The position numbers and the translations under genes were made by a program. From positions 10,499,333 through 10,563,332 of the forward strand of contig CM034415.1 in the NCBI GenBank assembly GCA_019925095.2: a stretch of DNA of 64,000 nt, in the 5' to 3' direction. Positions within the stretch are counted from its first letter, which is position 1; each line of letters starts with the position of its first letter. Below, piece after piece: positions 1 through 49,744 of this stretch. The stretch is from Dendrolimus kikuchii. Lineage: Eukaryota > Arthropoda > Insecta > Lepidoptera > Lasiocampidae. Under the pieces are notes generated by a model. The model was not told the DNA's origin. It made no database searches and saw only the letters and a list, made by a program, of their open reading frames with translations.

Positions 1-1145
1 ATTTGGTCGATGTGATTGATTTGGTCGATGTGATCGATTTGGTCGATGTGGTCGGTGTGGTCGGTGTGGTCGATGTGATTGATTTGGTCGATGTGATTGA
101 TTTGGTCGATGTGATCGATTTGGTCGATGTGGTCGGTGTGGTCGGTGTGGTCGATGTGATTGATTTGGTCGATGTGATTGATTTGGTCGATGTGATCGAT
201 TTGGTCGATGTGGTCGGTGTGGTCGGTGTGGTCGATGTGATTGATTTGGTCGATGTGATTGATTTGGTCGATGTGATCGATTTGGTCGATGTGGTCGCTG
301 TGGTCGCTGTGGTCGGTGTGGTCGATGTGGTCGATGTGATCGATTTGGTCGATGTGATTGATTTGGTCGATGTGATCGATTTGGTCGATGTGGTCGGTGT
401 GGTCGATGTGATCGATTTGGTCGATGTGGTCGGTGTGGTCGGTGTGGTCGATGTGATCGATTTGGTCGATGTGATTGATTTGGTCGATGTGATCGATTTG
501 GTCGATGTGGTCGGTGTGGTCGATGTGATCGATTTGGTCGATGTGATTGATTTGGTCGATGTGATCGATTTGGTCGATGTGGTCGGTGTGGTCGGTGTGG
601 TCGATGTGATCGATTTGGTCGATGTGATTGATTTGGTCGATGTGATCGATTTGGTCGATGTGGTCGGTGTGGTCGATGTGATCGATTTGGTCGATGTGAT
701 TGATTTGGTCGATGTGATCGATTTGGTCGATGTGGTCGGTGTGGTCGATGTGATCGATTTGGTCGATGTGATTGATTTGGTCGATGTGATCGATTTGGTC
801 GATGTGGTCGGTGTGGTCGGTGTGGTCGATGTGATCGATTTGGTCGATGTGATTGATTTGGTCGATGTGATCGATTTGGTCGATGTGGTCGGTGTGGTCG
901 GTGTGGTCGGTGTGGTCGATGTGATCGATTTGGTCGATGTGATTGATTTGGTCGATGTGATTGATTTGGTCGATGTGATCGATTTGGTCGATGTGATTGA
1001 TTTGGTCGATGTGATTGATTTGGTCGATGTGATCGATTTGGTCGATGTGATTGATTTGGTCGATGTGATCGATTTGGTCGGTGTGGTCGATGTGGTCGGT
1101 GTGGTCGATGTGGTCGATGTAATCGATTTAGTCGCTGTGGTCGAT
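1..1145 (+). repeat. 18-bp minisatellite with higher-order structure
   Basis: Units TGTGATCGATTTGGTCGA and TGTGATTGATTTGGTCGA (18 bp) alternate. Every third or fourth unit is followed by one to three 9-mers TGTGGTCGG, so a higher-order unit of 63-81 bp recurs about 14 times. One frame is open (DVIDLV repeats), a consequence of a stop-free unit whose length is a multiple of three. Confidence 0.95.
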
Positions 1146-1358
1146 TTGGTCATTTTGATGTACATATGTAGTTTTAATACAGAAAATTAGCATAGATACT
1201 TTGCATCCGTGAGATGGGATAGTTTGCGATATAAAATGAAGTGAATCTTCCGGGGCAAATAGCAGTAACATAAAAATTTAATACAATGTAACCTGTATTG
1301 TAACCTCTTTAAACGCACTAGAGGTTGACCCGCGGCGCAGTCGCGGGCTAAGCTCTAT
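1..1358 (+). mobile_element. Helitron family 1, 3' part, with a 1.14-kb minisatellite inside
   Basis: Bases from about 1140 match the 3' halves of the Helitrons at 13696 and 34767 (GATATAAAATGAAGTGAAT, CAATGTAACCTGTA). The terminal hairpin CCCGCGGCGCAGTCGCGGG is at 1329-1347. The end reads CTCTAT where the family has CTCTAG, a one-base decay. The 5' end is outside the window. It lies in a PRKDC intron. Confidence 0.75.
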
Positions 1359-1559
1359 TATTATATAAGACAGTAAGGCAAACGAACGTATAGTAAAATA
1401 TAGAAACCAGCGATTAGTCAACTTAAGGGACATCTTGTAGATAATGAAAGCAGAAAATATTTTTCATTTCTCATATTTTGAAAGTACGCTTGTCCGTTGC
1501 CTAACCACAGAGATGAAAACAGCACTTTTCGTCCCTGGGAAACGATTGTCCCTTCTGTC
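1359..1559. other. Intron, no feature recognised
   Basis: AT-rich intron sequence between the Helitron end and the next repeat; no exon, RNA gene or repeat recognised. Confidence 0.5.
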
Positions 1560-1975
1560 AATTTTTTTTTAAATTATTTATTTTTGTTTATGGCTTGGCA
1601 GCTAGGCCTTTAAGCCAGATCTTAGATTACAATATAGTTTCTTCATTTTCTTAAGCCTATGTGTAGCACAGCTGAACTGTAGGTAATCAGCTAGTGCCAT
1701 TCGACGGAGTTCCTGTGACAACTCAAAAAGCCACATTTGACTATACAGTTCGTATTTCTCACAAAACACATAATTAATACTCAAAAACGATCAATATCCT
1801 ACAATTATTGTTCATTTTAGAGTAATTTTACAAATTTTTAGAGAATAAAACTGCACAGCACAAAGTCCCCTTTCAGTTCCCGCCAAAAACTCCTCAAAAA
1901 TATTAGAAATCTGCGAACCATAGATAATACAACGACTGATGTCCCAAATTTCCTTACAGCGACTGTTAAATCGCG
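1560..1975. repeat. Dispersed repeat family J, copy 1
   Basis: It begins with a T-rich tract and GGCTTGGCAGCTAGGCCTTT and ends in CAGTTCCCGCCAAAAACTC. The same unit recurs at 53636, 54575 and 54885. Probably a non-autonomous DNA element; class unknown. Confidence 0.65.
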
Positions 1976-2055
1976 GCATAAATTTTAATAAAAAAATATC
2001 AACAAATTTGTAACATCATTTTATACTTATAAATAATTATTTTTCACAAAATTAT

Positions 2056-2518
2056 TGTTAGTACCTAGACGCCGACAAAAGTGGATTCACACCTGCATAC
2101 TGTAAAAACACACTTTATAACACCTTTCGGCATTTGGACTTCTTTTGTTTACTTTGTGTTTAAAGTATGTGATTAGAAAACAGCCAATTGTGTATTGTAA
2201 TCTTTTATGGCAGTCATTAGCCAGGTGGGTCGGACTGATTCTAGGAAATTCGTTCCACGCGGCCGGGCAGACATATTACATCTCTGCAGTATAAACGAGT
2301 CGAGCGAGAACCACAAACGAAGCGAGACGTGTGTACATATCGGGAATATCTATTAGTGACGGACTTTGCGCGTTTTATGGAATTACGACCTTCTGCATTA
2401 CGTTTGTCTTTGTTGTATTCGGTTATATTTGTGCCTGTGTCATACGTGTTTGTATAGTTCTAATAAACTCTATAATAATTCTAACGGCATTTTAATTCGA
2501 GTCTCGCTACTCGTAACA
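2056..2518 (+). mobile_element. Solo LTR, copy 1
   Basis: Starts TGTTAG and ends GTAACA. It contains the family landmarks GACGGACTTTGCGCGTTTTA and TTCTAATAAACTCTATAATA (AATAAA) and GGCATTTTAATTCGAGTC. A 4-bp TTAT direct repeat flanks it. No internal gag-pol sequence. Confidence 0.8.
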
Positions 2519-2546
2519 TTATTATTTATTTTACACAAAGAGCTAA

Positions 2547-2830
2547 ATGCTTAGTATCATCAGTGATAAAAAAATACTGTCTGGTAGAATACCACAGAAA
2601 AAGAAATTACTTGACTTTTTATATGTGACGTACGTGATGACGTTTCATCAGATTTAGATATGGATTTGACGCCTGATTTTATTAGAGAAGTAGCTGTTTG
2701 TTTAACTGGTCAGTTTTTATCTACTTTCCCCTTATTCTAAGTGAAAAGCACAGTGTTAACCTCGGGTGAAAGGCCTATTTAGGCACTCGAATTTGTGACA
2801 ACTCGTGCCTAAATATGTCACTTTCAGCTC
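2547..2830 (+). repeat. Dispersed repeat family H, copy 1
   Basis: Shares ATCAGTGATAA, TTGACGCCTGATTT and GTGTTAACCTCGGGTGAAAG with 55735-56185. Likely a non-autonomous DNA element; class unknown. Confidence 0.6.
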
Positions 2831-2950
2831 TCTTCAGAAATTTTATTCAAAGATTTAAGCAAGGTGATAACGCCGCCATTTCTTCAAATAAAGTCTTTCT
2901 TTCTTTCTTTCTTTCTTTAAAAGTATTAAGTATAATTATCTCTTTTCTAG

Positions 2951-41929
<38,979 letters not shown>

Positions 41930-42011
41930 TTAAACAAGTTAAAATGAGAAGATCCTTAAACAATATAATCGTGTTATATTTCGTATAAAACTTATTTCTG
42001 TGTTTTTTTGT

Positions 42012-42021
42012 AATATATAAA
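42012..42021 (+). terminator. Candidate polyadenylation signals of PRKDC
   Basis: No AATAAA follows the stop in the next 150 bases. Variant hexamers AATATA and TATAAA overlap here, about 85 bases after the stop, with T-rich sequence behind them. Weak call. Confidence 0.35.
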
Positions 42022-42059
42022 AATATTTGAAATTATTTGTTTTATTTATACATATTATA

Positions 42060-42550
42060 GAGGCCATCCACAAATTACGTGACACAAATTTTATGTTTCT
42101 TTTACCCCCTCACCCATCCTTGTCACAATTGGTCACATTCGTGTGACTTTTCCCTCCCTAGTGTGACATCACATATTTTGCAATTTTACATCAAGAAATT
42201 ATTAAATTAAAACATTGAAAAAAGCTAAACTAACTTAAAAATAAGATTAAATACAAAAAGAAACTAAGTAATAAATAGTAAGACATTCCTATAAATAAAC
42301 CTAGCTTAAAGATAAAAATAAAAACACCTGTATCAAAGCCCGTCCAGCCCCACCAGACCACTGTCACTAGGCATTGTATCTAGAAGGCTGGCAGCATTAC
42401 CTCGCTGGATACAGAGGCTAATCCTTTGAGCGAGCGGAATTAAAACATCAATTCCGTAATTAGCTAGCTTAAATTTTAAAATGTGACGTCACGAAATTTA
42501 GAATCCCTCCCACCCCTTGTCACACAATGTCACACTTCGTCAACCCCCCT
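42060..42550. repeat. MITE-like element L, copy 2, with a ~240-bp insertion
   Basis: CACAAATTACGTGACAC.. to TGTCACACAATGTCACACTT. After ATTAAATTAAAACA an unclassified segment (42220-42450) interrupts it; the match resumes at GAATTAAAACA. Confidence 0.6.
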
Positions 42551-42584
42551 TAACATGTGAAGTAATCTATGTATGTCCTGTTAT

Positions 42585-42856
42585 AACCGTAGTAGCGTAA
42601 TGGCTACCGCACGCGTCCCAGGTTCAAAGGGCGCGGGTTCCAATCCTGGACGAAGCACTGGCAGTTTTCATAATATTATAATTACCACGTGCTAACAACG
42701 GTGACGGAAAACATCGTGATGCAACCTGCACATCGAGATAACCGATGTTTCAAACCTGCCAAGCCGCCTTGGACAAGCGTGGCGGGTATACTGTTCGTTC
42801 CCCCTATAGTGGGAGGCCCGAGCCCAGCAGTAGGACGTTTATGGCCTGGGATTATT
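42585..42856 (+). mobile_element. SINE family E, full copy
   Basis: tRNA-like head: A-box TAGCGTAATGGCTACCG, B-box GGGTTCCAATCC. Body ACCACGTGCTAACAACGGTG to CCAGCAGTAGGACGTTTATG, with ATT tail. Confidence 0.8.
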
Positions 42857-42860
42857 ATAT

Positions 42861-42917
42861 AGCCGTGGTAGTTTAGTGGTTAAAGTGTCTAGTTCAGGAT
42901 GAAATCGAATCCAGGGA
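42861..42917 (+). mobile_element. tRNA-like SINE head, third type
   Basis: GCCGTGGTAGTTTAGTGGTT and AAATCGAATCCAGG resemble A- and B-boxes. No cloverleaf with a CCA-ready acceptor stem was found. Confidence 0.55.
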
Positions 42918-42924
42918 AGCTTTT

Positions 42925-43238
42925 ATCCCTGCAGGAACGGAGAAAGAATACAATTTCCTGCGTTGGGGCGGCCTGTCGTAAGAGGCGACTTAACAACCCA
43001 CAGCCAGGTGGTAGGGCTTTTCCCCGAGTGAATGGCTACCACCCCTGGTCGAAAGTATGTCGCCATAATAACCTTGAGTTGTGTTCCGGCATTAATGACC
43101 AGGTTCCAGTCTTCCTTAAAAGAGCAGCAGCGCATTTGTAGCAACTTTGCTGTTGCAAATGTCCATAGGCGATGGTAACCGCTTTCCATCAAGTGGGACG
43201 TCTGTCTGTCTGCTAATCTCCTGCAATATAAAAAAAAT
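42925..43238 (+). mobile_element. Family A repeat, full length
   Basis: CCCTGCAGGAACGGAG to CTGCAATATAAAAAAAA. Confidence 0.85.
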
Positions 43239-43334
43239 GGCTTTACATTCGGTTTAACCTAATTTCGGCAGCTTGTGCCGAACTTCGGCACTCGGCCGAA
43301 TTTTTTTTTTTTTTTTTATATTGAATACGTTCGC

Positions 43335-43790
43335 GTTTGACTGACATTGCACCTGACGTCAGGTGGAAATGCAGTCTAAGGTGGAGCACGCTTACCTAGA
43401 AGATACCTGTTCACGCGAGACTTAAAGACACCTAGATTATATTTTTCAGGAAAAACAGACGACGGTAAAGAGTTCCACTCTTCAGCGGTGCGTATGATGA
43501 AAGAGGAAGCATAGCGTTTCGTCCGCTTCGTTGGTATTTCCACCATATATCGGTGGCGTGAGTGCGTACGTCTGCTTGTCCGGTGGTAGAATGGTGAGGG
43601 AGGAACCAATTCATGTAATCCCGTGGCACACTCCCCGAAGTGTATCCTATAGAATACCGACAAACTAGCGACCTTACGTCGATGACTTAGGCTCTGAAGC
43701 CTCTCGTCGAATAGTTGGTTATTGCCTATCAGTTTCCTAGCTCTTTTCTCTATTGAATCGAGTGTCTCTTTCTTCTTCTTTCTCTATTGA
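43335..43790 (-). pseudogene. Non-LTR retrotransposon RT C-terminus
   Basis: Minus strand, 95-codon open frame: [20 protein letters not shown] and [20 protein letters not shown] to LGKRAPP. A common lepidopteran LINE end. Confidence 0.72.
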
Positions 43791-43812
43791 ATGAGTCGAG
43801 TGAAATTCGGTT

Positions 43813-43920
43813 TACATACATACGTACATAACTTCACGCCAGTTCCCTTGCGGGGTAGGCACGAACAACAGAGCGCCATTTAGGCTTATTCTTACACACC
43901 TCACTTGCTTCTTTGACATT
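43813..43920 (-). mobile_element. Family B fragment
   Basis: Reverse RTE tail, last ~30 codons only. Confidence 0.72.
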
Positions 43921-44069
43921 GAAAATTCGATTTAAATGCCGAATATTGGGTGTAAGCAAAAAGTAAAATACCTAATTGCACTTTTTTGACTGAAGTTCAT
44001 AGAAATCACATCTATCATAACCGTAATATAAAATTTGGCATCTATATTGATGGCTATATGTTTTAAACG

Positions 44070-44870
44070 ACAGGGGGCGCCTGGTGCAACGCGTAAATGC
44101 GTGGAAGAGGTCGCTAGAGAACGGCGGTCTGAAACTAAATGTGGCGAAGACTGAGCACTTGGCCTGCAACACTACAGATCCCACATCCGTGCGCATAGGC
44201 GAAGATACGGTCGAGCGCACGGATCAGTTTAAGTACTTGGGATCTGTACTTAGTGCATCCGGGGATATCGACCACGACGTCAAGGCCCGTATCACAGCAG
44301 CTTGGGCCAAGTGGCGTGAGGTGACAGGTGTCATTTGTGACCCCAAAATGCCGGTTAAATTAAAAGGACAGGTCTATAAATCCATCATTAGACCTGTCCT
44401 TTTGTATGGCAGTGAAGCGTGGCCTGTACTTGAGCGACACAAGCAAGAACTGCGTGTCACGGAGATGAATATGCTGCGATGGATGTGTGGAGTGACGCGG
44501 AAAGACCGAGTCAGGAACTCCCGCATCCGCGGCAGTCTTCATGTCCGTGACATAGCAGACAAATTGCAAGAGTGTCGCTTACGTTGGTACGGCCACGTTT
44601 TACGGAGACCGGCTAATTATGTGGGGAACAAATGTCTAGCCATGCCGCCTCCGCCAGGTCCCGGTCGAAGGGGAAGGCCCAAGAAATGTTGGCTTGACGT
44701 TGTGAAGGATGACATGCGTACCAATGGTCTCAAAACGGGGGATGCTGAAGACCGCGCGAAGTGGAGTAGAAAAAGTAGGAAAGCGGACCCTGGGCGTCGG
44801 AGTGAACGCTCCGAACGCAACCGGGAATTAACGCTCGGATGATGATCAATGTGATAAAAAATAAACTAAA
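44070..44870 (+). mobile_element. RTE-type LINE fragment with a 252-codon open frame
   Basis: Frame 44084-44842: FKYLGSVLSASGDIDHDVKA, LYGSEAWPVLERHKQE, MNMLRWMCGVTRKDRVRNSR and GRRGRPKKCWLDVVKDDMR, ending in GATGATGAT. This is the thumb and C-terminus of an RTE RT. The palm with the catalytic Asp residues is absent. The uninterrupted frame suggests recent insertion. Confidence 0.82.
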
Positions 44871-45050
44871 ATTAGTTCTTGATTGAGTCTTTGCCTAATT
44901 AAATATAGACATCAAATTAAAACAAAAATAAAATCAACTTATTATTCTTCAATGAAACATCAGTAAGTAGTGCCACTGCTTAAATATAACGCGTAACTTG
45001 AATAAAATAAAAAAACACGTCTAAGTGACAACAGCTTAATTTTGATTGAA

Positions 45051-45343
45051 ATCATACATACAAACATAACTTCACGCCAGTTCCTTTGCGGGGTAGGCAC
45101 GTGCAACAGAGTGCCATTTAGGCTTATTCTTACACACCTCACTTGCCTCTTTGACATTCATAACTCTTGTCATGCAAGCTCGTCTGTTCTTAAGGCTCCT
45201 GACATCACCTTCTGCTAGTACACGATCAATTTGATCATGGAAGATCATTCTTTCCACATGCCCGAACCACCGGAGTATTCCTTTCCTTACCTTCACCCCG
45301 ACACTCTCTTTCAGACCAACTCTCTTTCTTACTTCGGTATTAC
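45051..45343 (-). mobile_element. Family B copy with internal deletion
   Basis: Reverse RTE tail. About 65 bases coding for the AKVDGCRSRGRPRHT segment are missing at a GATCAT repeat (45236-45250), suggesting microhomology deletion. Confidence 0.78.
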
Positions 45344-45695
45344 GATTGAAATCACTTTTTATAAATTAAACATTATGAATTTAGAATTATGAAATGGTGA
45401 TTTTTTTTCCCAAGCAAAGGTCTAAAAACCTATTCTTTTGTCCATCTATTCATACTTAAAATTTACTAGAGGCCGATTATGGTGTAAAAAAAGGCAAAAA
45501 TTCGGTGTTATCAAGTTGACGTTGTCAATAGGCCACGATGTGTTGCTCTTGAGAAAGCGTCGCGTAATAAAGCAGAAGTTCGGCCAAATTTTTTATTTTA
45601 ACCGAATGTTCGGCCGAAGTTCGTATTCGGTCAAACCACATTCAGCCCATCCCTAATATATATAAATAAGATTAAATTAAATTAATTAAATTAAA

Positions 45696-45870
45696 TAATC
45701 GGCAGACAAACACACACATTGTATATCCCCAAATTAAGCAAGTTACGCTTGTGTTATGGGTAATATACAACGGACTACTCTGGGGCCGATCCCAGACCAT
45801 AGTAAATAACGGAGAAAAGACGTTTTCCGAAATTTACTATACCAGGAATCGAACCCGGATTGAAGGGTCT
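45696..45870 (-). mobile_element. SINE family D copy
   Basis: Reverse: ATCGGCAGACAAACACACAC to GGAATCGAACCCGG (B-box complement). Confidence 0.75.
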
Positions 45871-45879
45871 GTTTGTAAT

Positions 45880-45920
45880 CCTACTAATATTATAAACGTG
45901 AAAGTTTGTAAGAATGTTTT
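45880..45920 (+). mobile_element. Helitron family 4, 5' end
   Basis: TCCTACTAATATTATAAACG then GAAAGTTTGTAAGAATG; cut by a family A insertion. Confidence 0.5.
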
Positions 45921-46198
45921 ATCCGTGCAGGAACGGAGAAAGAATACAATTTCCTGCGTTGGGGCGGCCTGTCGTAAGAGGCGACTTAACAACCCACAGC
46001 CAGGTGGTAGGGCATTTGCCCGACTGGATGGCTACCACCCCTGGTCTAGAGTATGTCGCCACAACAACCTTGAGTTGTGTTCCGGCAGTAGTAACCAGGT
46101 TCCAGTCTCCCTTAAGAGAGCAGCAGCGCATTTGTAGCAACTTTGGTGGTGCAAGTGGGCCGTTTGCCTGTCTGCTGATCTCCTGCAATAAAAAAAAA
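45921..46198 (+). mobile_element. Family A repeat with a short 3' deletion
   Basis: CCGTGCAGGAACGG to poly(A); about 30 bases around GTCCATAGGCGATGG are deleted. Confidence 0.82.
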
Positions 46199-46581
46199 CG
46201 CAAAAACTACTGAATGGATTCTGAGAATCCGAAATCTTTCGTGATAGGATAGTGTTGATAGATAGATAGATAGAAGTACCGAGCTTGTATTGTACACGAC
46301 CCGACACGCACTTGATTTTTATTAATATCTTTCTAATGGCTTCGACAAACTGCGAAGATCGTTTAGCAAATAGCTGCCTAATGCAAGAACTGTGTTTATT
46401 ATTTATAAATAGTGCAACACTTTATATTACGTCCTAGAGTACTTAATATTATAGGCCATACTCGCATTATAAGGTCACGGGTTATTTGCGCGTTGGAGCT
46501 AATGTCTTGTTCACACGTAACGAGTGAATGAGCGAGACAGTGGCCACGGCCGAGTGCAAGCTGGTACGAACATTTTTTAAA
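46199..46581. other. Intergenic, no feature recognised
   Basis: A (GATA)n tract at 46256-46273; remainder unclassified. Confidence 0.45.
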
Positions 46582-47614
46582 TCTCATACTAATATATAAA
46601 GCTGAAGAGTTTGATTGTTTCAACGCGCTAATCTCAGGAACTATATAGACATAGACAACACTTTATTGTTCACCAAAATTAAAATTACAAAAAAATGTAC
46701 AACAAGACAATAGTTACTTGGTAAAACAAAAGGCGGCCTTAGCGCTAAAAGCGATCTCTTCCAGGCAACCTCACTCAAAGGAAATTCTTAAATTATCTGT
46801 AATTATTATGCAAAGAAAAGAAAAAAAAATGACATACATGGACAGCAGATTACAGTCTATTGTAAACTAGCACATACATTATTGCGTAAGACTTACATAA
46901 TGATTCCTAAGTGAATTTTTAAATATGCCAAAAGATTTAGTTTATTCTGACATCAGTGGGCAAAGAGTTCCAAAGTAAGACAGCCTGCATGGCGAAGGAG
47001 TTGGAATAAAATGTTGAAGAGTGTGCAGGTGTCATTAACAGGAGATTATTAGTGGAGCGCAAATTGAGTGTATGTGATGTATGAAGGAAGTTAACACATT
47101 TCTTAAGGTAAGGAGGGGTATAAGGTATAAACAGTATAGAATATAGTAAGTCGAGAAGATGAGCATTCCGGCGAAGTGAGATAGGCAACCACTCGAGCTT
47201 TTTTTTTTTTTGTTACTTGGTAAAACTAAAGGCGGCCTTATCCCTAAAAGCGATCTCTTCCAGGCAACCTAACTCAAAGGAAATTCTTAAATTATCTGTA
47301 ATTATTATGCAACAAAGAAAAGAAAAAAAAATGACATACATAGACAGCAGATTACAGTCTATTGTAAACTAGCAAATACATTATTGCGTAAGACTTACCT
47401 ACATAATGATTCCTAAGTGAAGTTTTAAATATGGCTACTACTGCTCTGATTTGAAAAATTCTTTCAGTGTTAGATAGCCCGTTTATAGAGGAATGCTATA
47501 GGCTAGATATCATCACGCTAAGACCAATAGGAGCGGAGCACCAATGAAGAATGTTTCAAAATCGGGGGGTTTTGAAAACAAATTCCCCGCGGACGACGTC
47601 GCGGGTATAGCTAG
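46582..47614 (+). mobile_element. Helitron family 2 copy interrupted by LINE sequence
   Basis: 5' end TCATACTAATATATAAAG after A; 3' hairpin CCCGCGGACGACGTCGCGGG and CTAG at 47611-47614. A ~790-bp insertion lies at 46646-47436. Confidence 0.75.
46646..47436 (-). mobile_element. CR1-type LINE 3' end with a partial duplication
   Basis: Minus-strand frame PISLRRNAHLLDLLYSILFI and AVLLWNSLPTDVRIN. The 3' UTR part (GCGATCTCTTCCAGGCAACC) occurs twice, at ~46710-46920 and ~47212-47425. Confidence 0.72.
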
Positions 47615-48661
47615 TCTATATATATATATAAAAGAAAGTCGTGCTAGTTACACTATTTATAACTCAACTCAACGGCTGTACCGATTTGGCTGAAAATTGG
47701 TAGGGAGTGTGAGAGTGTTTTTGTGTCCCGTTGGAACCGGTAGGAGGCGCTGTGGTCGGGTTCAAGAATCCTCCTAATCACCTGGAGCGATTTTGGTGTG
47801 TTTTTTGTGTGTTTGAGAATCCTCCTAATCACCTGGAGCGATTTTGTTTTTGTGTCTTTGAGTGGGTTCCCGGATGGTTTAGATTTACAATTAGAACCGG
47901 TAGGTGGCGCTGAGATCGGGTTCTAGAATCCTCCTAATCACCTGGAGCGATTTTGGTGATTTTGTTTTTGTGTGTTTGAGTGGGTTCCCGGATGGTTTAG
48001 ATTCACAATTAGAACCGGTAGGTGGCGCTGAGATAGGGTTCTAGAATCCTCCTAATCACCTGGAGCGATTTTGGTGATTTTGTTTTTGTGTGTTTGAGTG
48101 GGTTCCCGGATGGTTTAGATTCACAATTAGAACCGGTAGGTGGCGCTGAGATAGGGTTCTAGAATCCTCCTAATCACCTGGAGCGATTTTGGTGATTTTG
48201 TTTTTGTGTGTTTGAGTGGGTTCCCGGATGGTTTAGATTCACAATTAGAACCGGTAGGTGGCGCTGAGATCGGGTTCTAGAATCCTCCTAATCACCTGGA
48301 GCGATTTTGTTTTTGTGTGTTTGAGTGGGTTCCCGGATGGTTTAGATTCACAATTAGAACCGGTAGGTGGCGCTGAGATCGGGTTCTAGAATCCTCCTAA
48401 TCACCTGGAGCGATTTTGTTTTTGTGTGTTTGAGTGGGTTCCCGGATGGTTTAGATTCACAATTAGAACCGGTAGGTGGCGCTGAGATCGGGTTCTAGAA
48501 TCCTCCTAATCACCTGGAGCGATTTTGGTGATTTTGTTTTTGTGTGTTTGAGTGGGTTCCCGGATGGTTTAGATTCACAATTAGAAACGATGAGTGGCGC
48601 TGAGATCGGGTCCTAGATTTTTATTTTTTCAGAGCAGGACTACGTCTGCCGGGGCCGCTAG
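47615..48661 (+). mobile_element. Helitron family 3, expanded copy
   Basis: Starts TCTATATATATATATAAAAG; ends GCAGGACTACGTCTGC hairpin and CTAG before T. It abuts the preceding Helitron end. The core is amplified as a tandem array. Confidence 0.8.
47762..48610 (+). repeat. 109/118-bp tandem array in the Helitron core
   Basis: CTCCTAATCACCTGGAGCGA occurs at 47771, 47822, 47931, 48049, 48167, 48285, 48394 and 48503. Spacing is 51, 109, 118, 118, 118, 109, 109. The 9-bp difference is one GATTTTGGT unit. Confidence 0.93.
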
Positions 48662-48770
48662 TATATAATAAACTACAAGCTAAACAGAAGAAATTATTAC
48701 AATTATTTATTTATTACTTTACTGAATATCACGAACTAGCCTGTAGAGACAAATAAATAATGTAATTGAG

Positions 48771-49003
48771 GGCCGCTGTGGTTGAGCGGGCTAATTCTTT
48801 ACTAACCTACCTCGCTGCAACGCAGAGGTTCCGGGTTCGATTCCTGGCATGATAGATTTCGGAAACGAATTTTCTTCGTTATTTTACTATGGTCTGGGTG
48901 TCTGGGATCGGCCCCAGATTAGTCCGTTGTATATTACCCATAACACAAGGGTAACTTGCTTAATTTGGGGATGTACAATATGTGTGCTTGTCTGCCGATA
49001 TAA
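48771..49003 (+). mobile_element. SINE family D copy
   Basis: Head GTTGAGCGGGCTAATTCTTT and GGTTCGATTCCTGGCA; body as in 10003, ending (TA)n. Confidence 0.8.
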
Positions 49004-49378
49004 ATATATATATCTCCCGAGGGGCCCGAGGATGGTGTGCAAAGGCATTCCCCCTGGGTTATTAAAAAAAGATCGATGGGGGGGGGGGGAAGCCTCATAT
49101 TAGGCCTCGCAAGATGGAATGGAATTCGGGGAGGGCGTACTATCGGAACTCACTCATAATTAGCACATGGCCAACTGTTTCGCCGATATTCTGTATTTGA
49201 GTGCTATCACTCCGACCGAGCCGACCTAATCAACACAGCGATACCAGCACGGCTCTACCACGTGTAAAATATAGAAATTCACAGAATAGCAGCGCGACGG
49301 TGGCACAGTGGCGGCGTTGTCGTCTACACAAACGCAAAACTAGATATGAGGGCGATAAAAATCTGTTAAAAAATCTTT
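49004..49378. other. Intergenic, unclassified; G12 run
   Basis: A run of 12 G at 49078-49089. The rest resembles LINE 5' sequence (CCCGAGGATGGTGTGCAAAG) but is unplaced. Confidence 0.4.
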
Positions 49379-49697
49379 TATCTGTGCAGGAACGGAGAAA
49401 GAATACAATTTCCTGCGGCCTGGCGGCCTGTCGTAAGAGGCGACAAAACAACTCGCAGCCAGGTGGTAGGGCTCTACCCGTCTGGATGGCTACCACCCCT
49501 GGCCTAGAGTATGCCGCCATAACAACCTTGAGTTGTGTTCCGGCATTAGTGACCAGGTTCCAGTCTCCCTTAAGTGAGCAGCAGCGCATTTGTAGCAACT
49601 TTGCTGTTGCAAATGTCCATAGGCGATGGTAACCACTTTCCATCAAGTGGGCCGTCTGCTTGTCTGCTGATCTCATGCAATAAAAAAATAAAAAAAA
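49379..49697 (+). mobile_element. Family A repeat, full length
   Basis: CTGTGCAGGAACGGAG to poly(A). It ends about 15 bases from the AATAAA of the minus-strand gene. Confidence 0.85.
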
Positions 49698-49713
49698 GTT
49701 AGTTACAAAATCA

Positions 49714-49719
49714 TTTATT
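49714..49719 (-). terminator. Polyadenylation signal of the minus-strand gene
   Basis: AATAAA on the minus strand, about 25 bases after the stop codon at 49745, the expected position for a short 3' UTR. Confidence 0.55.
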
Positions 49720-49744
49720 TCATTCTGTATTATTTATGCAACAT

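Larger units (their letters stand above)
43245..45658. mobile_element. hAT-like element remnant broken by nested insertions
   Basis: ATTCGGTTTAACC and GCCGAACTTCGGCACTCGGC at the left; CCGAATGTTCGGCCGAAGTT and ATTCAGCCCATCCCTA at the right. The GGGATGGGCTGAAT end resembles hAT inverted ends. Four LINE pieces lie between. Confidence 0.4.

Noticed and set aside
3..1190. 395-codon open frame of DVIDLV repeats
   Set aside because: It is a minisatellite with a stop-free unit whose length is a multiple of three, inside a Helitron; no start context, splice context or family match.
42585..42660. tRNA gene at the SINE E head
   Set aside because: The same body recurs at 25704 and 30199, so this is a tRNA-derived SINE head.
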